Positions 58,300 to 64,000 of a stretch of 64,000 nucleotides of DNA are shown in pieces. This stretch comes from Flavihumibacter profundi (GTDB taxonomy: Bacteria; Bacteroidota; Bacteroidia; Chitinophagales; Chitinophagaceae): the NCBI RefSeq assembly GCF_020076305.1, contig NZ_JAIQXE010000001.1, forward strand, positions 2,046,001 to 2,110,000. The letters run 5' to 3'. How positions within the stretch are numbered: position 1 is the first letter of the stretch; every line of letters begins with the position of its first letter. The position numbers were made by a program, and so were the translations under genes. The notes under the pieces were generated by a model that saw nothing but the letters and a program-made list of their open reading frames with translations, searched no databases and was not told the DNA's origin.

Positions 58300-58689
58300 A
58301 TGCTTAAAAATGAAATTTTGACTCCCTCACTGGAGACTATTGGCGAAGAAATCGGCCAAGAGTTGGGCGCCAAAATGGTTAAGGACTTCCAGGATGCTTA
58401 TCCCGCAGAAATGAAAACCTTTCTGATTGGCAAGAATATTTTAGAACAAATTCTAAACCAGCCAGGATGCGTTGCCATTCGTTTTTACGGCGGGCTTAAT
58501 GAATTGGGCCAAAAAACGTTTGTTTATGTTGGAGTAAATGAAAAAGATGAGATAATTACAGAATACCCAATAATTAATGTTGAAGGTAAAATTGAAATGA
58601 ATAAAGGAATAGTTGCTGATAGGATTGGCGGTAATGGTAAAGGTTCCTCAACTACAACGACAACAACTTCAGTTAATTGGTCTAGTTGA
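58300..58689 (+). CDS. Small soluble protein with Gly-Gly and Ser/Thr-rich tail (unrecognised)
   Basis: A 129-aa protein without signal peptide or membrane segment that I do not recognise. It has an acidic helical N terminus (ETIGEEIGQELGAKMVKDFQ), a mixed alpha/beta middle (PGCVAIRFYGGLNELGQK, VYVGVNEKDEIITEY) and an unusual end: VADRIGGNGKGSS followed by six Thr and SVNWSS. The tail after Gly-Gly is 18 residues of Ser/Thr/Gly with no cysteine. It heads the second membrane-protein/kinase/regulator module, 66 nt before the membrane protein, so it may be its ligand or effector. That role is inference. Confidence 0.7.
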   Translation: MLKNEILTPSLETIGEEIGQELGAKMVKDFQDAYPAEMKTFLIGKNILEQILNQPGCVAIRFYGGLNELGQKTFVYVGVNEKDEIITEYPIINVEGKIEMNKGIVADRIGGNGKGSSTTTTTTSVNWSS

Positions 58690-58755
58690 TATTTTCACTA
58701 TTATAACTAAATAAGGGCTAGGATTATGTTATACCGCAGGTATTATTATATTTGA

Positions 58756-59484
58756 TTGATAATACTAACTGTGGTTTTCCTAAAAACTTTAGCTTATATA
58801 ACACTTGTATTACCCTTGGTGGTTTATTTAATCCTCAATAAAAGGAATAACAATAAACCATCAAGGGTAATATTTTATTATTTAGTATACTCCATTGTTC
58901 ATGAAATATTGGTATACTATCTAACTAATTTTACCGATAATATATCAGATTCAAACGCTATTCCATTATTATATGCGATTTTTACTATTATTGAATTTTT
59001 TTTCCTGGGATATTATATATACGATTCACTAAAAAATAAGTTGTTTAAAAAAGTTCTTCTTCTCTGTTCTATCATATTCCTAATTACAGCTCTAATTAAT
59101 CTTTTTTTCATAATATCTTCAGGAGTAAATAATCAATTAATTGATACAATTCCTGTATCGACAAGCGCGATTTTATTAATAATTTTTTCGATTCTTTATT
59201 TATTTGAAGAAATCCAAGCACCAAAAATTGGATTTATATACAGTAATCCTAAATTTTGGATTATTGTTGGGATTATGATTTATTTTACTGGTACTTTTTT
59301 TTTCTTCCTTTTATTTTCTGATTTATCTGGCAAAGACCAATATAATTATTGGATAATAAATCTTATATGCATTATTTTAAAAAATATATTCTTTACCATT
59401 TCGTTCTTTCTACCATTGGAAAATGAAAATTCAAATGAATTTGATTCTTCATTTGGTATAAATCATTATAATACAATTAAATAA
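58756..59484 (+). CDS. Multi-pass membrane protein, module 2 (unrecognised)
   Basis: A 242-aa protein with about seven hydrophobic helices and an AT-rich gene. Examples are ILTVVFLKTLAYITLVLPLV, YAIFTIIEFFFLGYYIYD and KFWIIVGIMIYFTGTFFFF. The start is uncertain: a TTG at 58756 or an in-frame GTG at 58771 give similar proteins; no ATG is available before the first helix. It is related to the module 1 membrane protein and occupies the same place directly before a HisKA_3 kinase, 28 nt apart. I infer that it provides the input for that kinase. No catalytic or binding motif is visible. Confidence 0.7.
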   Translation: MIILTVVFLKTLAYITLVLPLVVYLILNKRNNNKPSRVIFYYLVYSIVHEILVYYLTNFTDNISDSNAIPLLYAIFTIIEFFFLGYYIYDSLKNKLFKKVLLLCSIIFLITALINLFFIISSGVNNQLIDTIPVSTSAILLIIFSILYLFEEIQAPKIGFIYSNPKFWIIVGIMIYFTGTFFFFLLFSDLSGKDQYNYWIINLICIILKNIFFTISFFLPLENENSNEFDSSFGINHYNTIK

Positions 59485-59512
59485 CAAATATTAATACTCC
59501 TACCCCCAATAA

Positions 59513-60340
59513 ATGTTTCTCTTACAGGTAAATAACCAACATTCTGACGTTTCTGTAGTGCTTTTTTTTGGTACTATAGGAATGTTGGCACTAACAATTG
59601 GCCTCATCGTCTTTATCATCTTCCACCAACGTAAAGTCATTAAATACCAGATGACTTTGCAAAAAATGGAGAATGAGCAGCAGAAGATGTTACTGAATGC
59701 CTCTATCCGCCTGCAGGAAGAGGAAAGGCAGCGTATTGCGGCAGACCTGCACGATGATGCCGGCCCTTTGCTGGCTACCGCCAGGCTGTACCTGAATGAG
59801 AACCTGGTGAATATGGATAAAACCACCCAGTTGCAAAGTATCTACAATGCAAAGCAGATTATAGATGATACCATACAGCTAATCCGTAATATCTCCCATA
59901 GCCTGATGCCGCCAACACTAAAAAACTTTGGCCTGGAGTCGGCTGTAAATGATACTTTCCAGAAAATAAGCGGATCGGGAAACCTTAATGCAAGCGCCCG
60001 TTTTCATGATTACCGCGAACGCCTGCCCCTGGATAACGAACTGATTGTTTTCAGGGTAATCCAGGAACTGATCAATAATATTCTTAAACACAGCAACGCC
60101 AGTTTCATACACCTTACCCAGAATACCAATGGCAACAAATTCTATATCAGGATGCACCACGACGGGAAAGGTATGACCCAGGCCGATTTTGAAAGATTAA
60201 CCAAAAGCGCCGCAGGCCTCGGACTTAAAAATATCCAGAGCCGGTTAAAGGTATTACAGGGTCGTATTTTCTTTGAAAAAGACCCTTCCCAGACTTATTA
60301 CAAGGTGACAATCGAATTAAACAGGGAGGAACCCCAATAA
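59513..60340 (+). CDS. HisKA_3-type sensor histidine kinase, module 2
   Basis: A 275-aa kinase similar in layout to the module 1 kinase. One membrane helix (VLFFGTIGMLALTIGLIVF), a coiled coil, then the HisKA_3 phospho-His in IAADLHDDAGPLLATARLYL near residue 80. The ATP-binding boxes are VIQELINNILKHSNA near 182, HHDGKGM near 215, and AAGLGLKNIQSRLKVL near 231. Base composition is normal, unlike the membrane gene before it. Its regulator follows 60 nt later on the same strand. Confidence 0.94.
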   Translation: MFLLQVNNQHSDVSVVLFFGTIGMLALTIGLIVFIIFHQRKVIKYQMTLQKMENEQQKMLLNASIRLQEEERQRIAADLHDDAGPLLATARLYLNENLVNMDKTTQLQSIYNAKQIIDDTIQLIRNISHSLMPPTLKNFGLESAVNDTFQKISGSGNLNASARFHDYRERLPLDNELIVFRVIQELINNILKHSNASFIHLTQNTNGNKFYIRMHHDGKGMTQADFERLTKSAAGLGLKNIQSRLKVLQGRIFFEKDPSQTYYKVTIELNREEPQ

Positions 60341-60400
60341 TTCATTTACTTCCTACGTTCGGATGTATTAATTTTAAGGCGACGCCAACTGCAATATCCA

Positions 60401-61051
60401 ATGACCGTAATTAAAGTAGCCATTGCTGACGACCATAAGATTTTTCGTAAAGGAGTAATTCTTTCACTTCGGCCCTTCACTAATATCAAATTTGTTCAGG
60501 AAGCTGAAAACGGCCAGGAACTGATCGATGGCCTTCCAAGTTCTGAACCGGATGTTATCCTGATGGACCTGAGAATGCCACAGAAAGACGGCATCGAAAC
60601 CACCAAAGTAATCGCTAAACAATACCCGAACATTCATATTGTCGTCCTCACCATGTTTGAAGATGAACGCTTTGTAACCCACCTTATGGAGATCGGGGCT
60701 AATGGTTACCTGCTTAAAAGTGCAGATCCAACCGAAATAAGGAGGGCCATTATGGATGTGGCTGAAAAAGGCTACTACCTCAATAATTTCGTAAACCGCA
60801 TACTCCTCAAAAAATCTCACGCTAAACAAAAAGTGGTTCCCAGCCTTAGTAGCGAGATTACCCTAACCGATCGGGAAAAAGATGTCATAAAATTCATCTG
60901 TATGGAATTTACAGCGCAGGAAATTGCCCAGAAAATGGATGTAAGTCCGCGTACAGTAGAAGCTATTAAAGACCGGCTAATGGAGAAATTTGGCAGTAAA
61001 AACACTGCAGGACTCGTATTTTTTGCGGTAAAGAATAACCTGATCGATTAA
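60401..61051 (+). CDS. NarL/LuxR-type response regulator, module 2
   Basis: A 216-aa regulator. Receiver features are DDHK at 10-13, phospho-acceptor Asp56 in [15 protein letters not shown], and [14 protein letters not shown] with [10 protein letters not shown]. The LuxR HTH covers residues 150-210, with [20 protein letters not shown] and [18 protein letters not shown]. Sequence is close to the module 1 regulator. It is probably phosphorylated by the kinase just upstream. It ends 4 nt into the convergent CoA-transferase gene (61048-61051 overlap). Confidence 0.95.
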   Translation: MTVIKVAIADDHKIFRKGVILSLRPFTNIKFVQEAENGQELIDGLPSSEPDVILMDLRMPQKDGIETTKVIAKQYPNIHIVVLTMFEDERFVTHLMEIGANGYLLKSADPTEIRRAIMDVAEKGYYLNNFVNRILLKKSHAKQKVVPSLSSEITLTDREKDVIKFICMEFTAQEIAQKMDVSPRTVEAIKDRLMEKFGSKNTAGLVFFAVKNNLID

Positions 61052-61704
61052 ATTGAAATTTCGGGTATCTCACCTTCCACAATGAGTTTTCCGGCTGTTT
61101 TCTGGCGGATCTCTTCAACAGTTACTCCCGGAGCCCTTTCCAGCAAGCGGAAGCCCAGTGGTGTTATATCCAGCACCGCCAGTTCGGTAACCACTTTCCG
61201 GACACAGCCAACCCCGGTAAGCGGCAATTCGCAGGCTGGCAATAACTTTGATTCTCCTTTGGGATTGGTATGCATCATCGCAACGATAATATTCTTAGCA
61301 CTCGCCACCAGGTCCATAGCCCCGCCCATGCCCTTCACCATCTTACCCGGAATTTTCCAGTTCGCAATATCACCCTGTTCGCTCACTTCCATGGCTCCCA
61401 ACACGGTTAAATCTACCTTCCCTGCCCTGATCATACCAAAACTTTCAGCACTGTCAAAGAATGCACCACCTGGCAAAATCGTCACTGTTTCCTTCCCAGC
61501 ATTGATCAGGTCTGCATCAATTTCATCTTCAACTGGATATGGACCCATACCCAGCATGCCATTTTCACTTTGCAGCATAATAAACATGCCTTCCGGGATG
61601 TAATTAGCCACGAGGGTAGGAATCCCAATACCCAGGTTTACATACATGCCGTCCTTTAGCTCCTTTGCAATCCGCCTGGCAATGCCATATTTATCAAGTG
61701 CCAT
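61048..61704 (-). CDS. scoB: 3-oxoacid CoA-transferase subunit B
   Basis: A 218-aa beta subunit of succinyl-CoA:3-oxoacid CoA-transferase (ketone-body or short-chain acid use). The catalytic glutamate lies in [15 protein letters not shown] near residue 46. Other signatures are [18 protein letters not shown] at the start and [18 protein letters not shown] near 124. It begins at the stop of the intervening gene (61704). The alpha subunit gene is 1 gene upstream on the same strand. Confidence 0.96.
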   Translation of the reverse strand: MALDKYGIARRIAKELKDGMYVNLGIGIPTLVANYIPEGMFIMLQSENGMLGMGPYPVEDEIDADLINAGKETVTILPGGAFFDSAESFGMIRAGKVDLTVLGAMEVSEQGDIANWKIPGKMVKGMGGAMDLVASAKNIIVAMMHTNPKGESKLLPACELPLTGVGCVRKVVTELAVLDITPLGFRLLERAPGVTVEEIRQKTAGKLIVEGEIPEISI

Positions 61705-62453
61705 TATTTTTCGTTTAATATTAATTGAAAATAAGTGGACTGTTTTTTTTGATCCAGCATCGACCTGAAAAAATTTCCAAGTAAGGGATTTACAGCTGAA
61801 ATAGCAGCAAAATTATTATCCAGCAAATCTATTGCTTTACGCACCCCTTCTGTATCATATCCGAAATGCGACAAGGAATTCTCTTCCTGATTATCCTGGT
61901 CCTCCTGCAGATCCATGATATCATCCAGCAATAAAAATGAAGGAACTAACAGGTACCAATAAGCTATTATTTTTTTTATAATGTCAGCATGGGCATCCAA
62001 AACTGTAAGCAGGTAAAGCAAGGCATCTCCCCTGTTCATTGCAGGAATTCCGGTTCCCAGTATCCCATAAGCATCCAGTGGTCGTTGTTTAAAATAGGTG
62101 CTCAGGTTTTCGAGCAATTCCGGTTGAACACTTTTCGCCCTCACGAGTTCCTCAATAAACCCGATATGTGCTTCAAAATCCATTTTTTTCAACTCGTATT
62201 GTGCCGCGAAATCAAGGATTTTTTCCATAAGCTGCACATAACTTTCATCCAGTAAAATTTTACGATCGATCCCGGCCCTTAACTGCAGGTCAAAAAACAA
62301 GGGAATGAAAAGAAAGCCCGTTCCGCGGGCAACATAGAGGTATTTGCCTTTCCAATATTGATTACCAGCAGGTATTTTACGATCTACAAAAAAAGCGGCT
62401 ATTTCAGGATCAACGCCCATAGCACCTGATAACTCTTGTTTACTGGTAAACAT
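61704..62453 (-). CDS. Hypothetical helical protein between the CoA-transferase subunits
   Basis: A 249-aa, all-helical, soluble protein that I do not recognise. The start ATG at 62453 is chosen because the same frame upstream runs antisense-like through scoA without family support. A single Asp-rich stretch, [17 protein letters not shown] near residue 180, recalls the DDxxD of isoprenoid synthases, but the first DDxxD and other motifs of that family are missing. It is placed between scoA (16-nt gap) and scoB (1-nt overlap), so it is co-translated with the transferase. Confidence 0.65.
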   Translation of the reverse strand: MFTSKQELSGAMGVDPEIAAFFVDRKIPAGNQYWKGKYLYVARGTGFLFIPLFFDLQLRAGIDRKILLDESYVQLMEKILDFAAQYELKKMDFEAHIGFIEELVRAKSVQPELLENLSTYFKQRPLDAYGILGTGIPAMNRGDALLYLLTVLDAHADIIKKIIAYWYLLVPSFLLLDDIMDLQEDQDNQEENSLSHFGYDTEGVRKAIDLLDNNFAAISAVNPLLGNFFRSMLDQKKQSTYFQLILNEK

Positions 62454-62469
62454 GGTAATTAAAATTATA

Positions 62470-63174
62470 TTAGGATTTACCGGATAACTGTACGGTTCTT
62501 TTTTCAATCCGTTTTTCGTAGTGGTCGCCCTGAAATATGCGGTGCACAAAAATACCGGGAACATGAATCTCGTCGGGGTCAAGCATGCCCGGACCGACCA
62601 ATTCTTCCACTTCTGCAATTGTAATATTTCCTGCGCGCGCCATCGATGTGGAAAAATTACGTGTCGTCTTCCGGAATACAAGGTTGCCATAGCGGTCACC
62701 CTTCCACGCCTTAACGATCGCGAAATCGGCATGCAGCGCTTCTTCCATTAAATAATGTTTCCCATTAAATACCCTCACTTCTTTCCCCGATGCAATTTCA
62801 GTTCCAAATCCGGCAGGTGTAAAAAAAGCTGGAATCCCCATCCCGGCCATTTGTATCCGTGTAGCCAAAGTTCCCTGGGGGATAAGGTCAACTTCCAATT
62901 CGCCTGACAGCAACTGTCTTTCGAACTCAGCATTCTCACCAACATAGGAGCTCATCATTTTCTTTATTTGCCGGGTCTTCAGTAACAGGCCCAATCCAAA
63001 ATCATCAACTCCTGCATTGTTCGAAATACAGGTCAACCCTTTTACGCCCTTCCTAACCAAAGCTGTGATGCTGTTTTCGGGGATTCCGCAAAGCCCGAAT
63101 CCTCCCAGCATAATTGTTACATTATCGGCAATGTCTGCTATAGCTTCATCAGCATTATTCAATACTTTATTCAT
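62470..63174 (-). CDS. scoA: 3-oxoacid CoA-transferase subunit A
   Basis: A 234-aa alpha subunit. It has the N-terminal [19 protein letters not shown] and [20 protein letters not shown] near residue 53 that are typical of SCOT/AtoD alpha subunits, and [20 protein letters not shown] near 142. It joins the beta subunit to form the active CoA-transferase in the cytosol. First gene of the scoA - 249-aa gene - scoB operon on the minus strand. Confidence 0.96.
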   Translation of the reverse strand: MNKVLNNADEAIADIADNVTIMLGGFGLCGIPENSITALVRKGVKGLTCISNNAGVDDFGLGLLLKTRQIKKMMSSYVGENAEFERQLLSGELEVDLIPQGTLATRIQMAGMGIPAFFTPAGFGTEIASGKEVRVFNGKHYLMEEALHADFAIVKAWKGDRYGNLVFRKTTRNFSTSMARAGNITIAEVEELVGPGMLDPDEIHVPGIFVHRIFQGDHYEKRIEKRTVQLSGKS

Positions 63175-63217
63175 ACTATAGGAATTAAACTGTTCCTGAA
63201 AAAAAACTGAACTGCGC

Positions 63218-63616
63218 CTATTTGGGGTTTGCCGGTTTTTTGTAGATATCCATTTGTTTTAATGGCCTGACAAATTCCAACCTGTTGCGGCTTCCCATCG
63301 CTTCGACCGAATCAAAAATTATTTTCAACTCGTTCGGATGTCCAAGGTAATAGCTATAACTATCCGCAAATGTCTTTTGGTCGATTTTGTGCAGTTGAAA
63401 AACCTGCTGGTACTTTACGGAGCGCAATTCCGGAAGCACCAGTGTAGTATCCCTTCCCTTTAAGGCAATACTACATTCTTCACTAAGTAATAATTCATAA
63501 ATAACCGGCACCATTTCCTTATCGGATAATGCAGGCTTTACAACAGCCTTATTATTCTGGCAAGCACCCAAAAAGCTGCATAAAAGGATTATTATGCCAT
63601 GCCATTTTAACCTCAT
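63218..63616 (-). CDS. DUF4296 family lipoprotein
   Basis: A 132-aa lipoprotein with lipobox LLCSFLGAC (Cys19). The remainder is mostly helical and fits DUF4296: [18 protein letters not shown] near residue 30, then [19 protein letters not shown] and a C-terminal [16 protein letters not shown]. The family is Bacteroidota-specific with unknown function. Its start codon overlaps the stop of the PorD-like gene by 4 nt (ATGA), so the two are co-translated. Confidence 0.75.
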   Translation of the reverse strand: MRLKWHGIIILLCSFLGACQNNKAVVKPALSDKEMVPVIYELLLSEECSIALKGRDTTLVLPELRSVKYQQVFQLHKIDQKTFADSYSYYLGHPNELKIIFDSVEAMGSRNRLEFVRPLKQMDIYKKPANPK

Positions 63617-64000
63617 TGCATTTCTTGTTTGTAGGTGTTGGCATTGGAAATATCCAGCCTGGTCAGCAAGTCAAGGGCAACTGACTTTTCTTCAGGGGGC
63701 GATTTCTTAAACATGCGCGATAACTCAGCAGTCCTGCCCTGGAAAAAAAATGGCAATATCATTGAATTAGGCGTTTCGCCATTTACGGTATTCAGTTGCT
63801 GCAATGCCGTAATTACTGCTTTACGTGCATCCGGTTCTTTTTCATAAAACTGGTCCAGCCCCAGCCTGAAGTAGCCATAAAAAGCGTCATGAACAAGTGT
63901 ATACTTACTGCTGGTCAGGTTTTCCATTAACCAATACCGGTTTCTTTGTCCGTCAAATGCTTTCCACCCAAGGATATCCCTGCTTTCAGGGGAGTTGTTC
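63613..64000 (-). CDS. Type IX secretion PorD-like protein (DUF4835), C-terminal part
   Basis: The frame is open to the window end and stops at 63613, so only the last 129 residues are seen. They read GWKAFDGQRNRYWLMENL, then DAFYGYFRLGLDQFYEKEP and NSMILPFFFQGRTAELSRMF, as in DUF4835, a family now often called PorD of the type IX secretion system. The first part, including the signal peptide, lies beyond the window. Together with the T9SS cargo gene at 35.2 kb, this points to an organism with a functional T9SS. The PorD name is by family, not experiment. Confidence 0.75.
   Translation of the reverse strand, partial: NNSPESRDILGWKAFDGQRNRYWLMENLTSSKYTLVHDAFYGYFRLGLDQFYEKEPDARKAVITALQQLNTVNGETPNSMILPFFFQGRTAELSRMFKKSPPEEKSVALDLLTRLDISNANTYKQEMQ

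Noticed and set aside
58300-58689. Lanthipeptide-type precursor reading of the 129-aa protein
   Set aside because: No cysteine in the tail and no LanB, LanC, LanM or peptidase-transporter gene in the window; kept only as a speculative note.
62454-62732. Extension of the frame of the gene between scoA and scoB
   Set aside because: It runs within scoA in another frame; the ATG at 62453 gives the plausible start.

Overview
The window looks like chromosome of a Bacteroidota member, most likely the Chitinophagaceae/Sphingobacteriales group. This is inferred from family content: a C-terminal type IX secretion sorting tail, a PorD/DUF4835-like gene, head-GIN DUF2807 proteins, DUF4954, DUF4403, DUF4296 and DUF5777 proteins, a TonB-dependent receptor behind a TPP riboswitch, LytTR and HisKA_3 signalling. 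Promoters also resemble the Bacteroidota -33 TTTG / -7 TAnnTTTG type. No insertion sequence, phage, integrase or CRISPR array was seen. Most genes are intact housekeeping or envelope genes on both strands, in short operons with 1-4 nt overlaps.

Region by region. 1-5.8 kb: end of a sugar-phosphate isomerase gene, a PhyH-type dioxygenase, a large radical SAM protein with a TTG start, and BI-1 and RMD1 family proteins. 6.1-9.2 kb: a translationally coupled kdnA-kdsB-kdnB operon predicted to make and activate 8-amino-Kdo for lipopolysaccharide. 9.2-14.1 kb: a TPR histidine kinase, then a three-gene cluster of two haem-motif lipoproteins and a DUF5777 outer-membrane protein. 14.1-25.6 kb: PPOX, GNAT, prmC, exbBD, SPFH, pepT, CPBP protease, SlyD-like FKBP, NamZ, fmt, an apparent internally deleted bestrophin, DUF4403 and SET genes. 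25.7-37.6 kb: mgtE, S9 peptidase, glmS, an exported ADP-ribosylglycohydrolase-like protein, DUF4954, a T9SS cargo protein and a tiny Ala-zipper lipoprotein.

37.7-50.2 kb: der, era, initiator tRNA, a DUF2807 pair, the TPP riboswitch with its receptor, rhodanese, PASTA protein, ddl, ferredoxin, LuxC-like acyl-CoA reductase and an HtrA protease. 50.3-61.1 kb is the signalling-rich part: a LytS/LytTR pair, a solo LytTR protein behind a striking array of six 11-bp-phased CACATGG sites, ispH, and two related modules of membrane protein + HisKA_3 kinase + LuxR-type regulator, the second led by an unrecognised 129-aa protein. 61.0-64 kb: a two-subunit CoA-transferase with an unrelated gene between its subunits, then DUF4296 and PorD-like genes.

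The items most worth following are the CACATGG array before the solo LytTR gene, the twin membrane-protein/kinase/regulator modules with the 129-aa protein, the Lpp-like lipoprotein, the mini-bestrophin, the non-canonical haem-motif cluster, and the -7 boxes that sit 4-5 nt from start codons and predict leaderless mRNAs.
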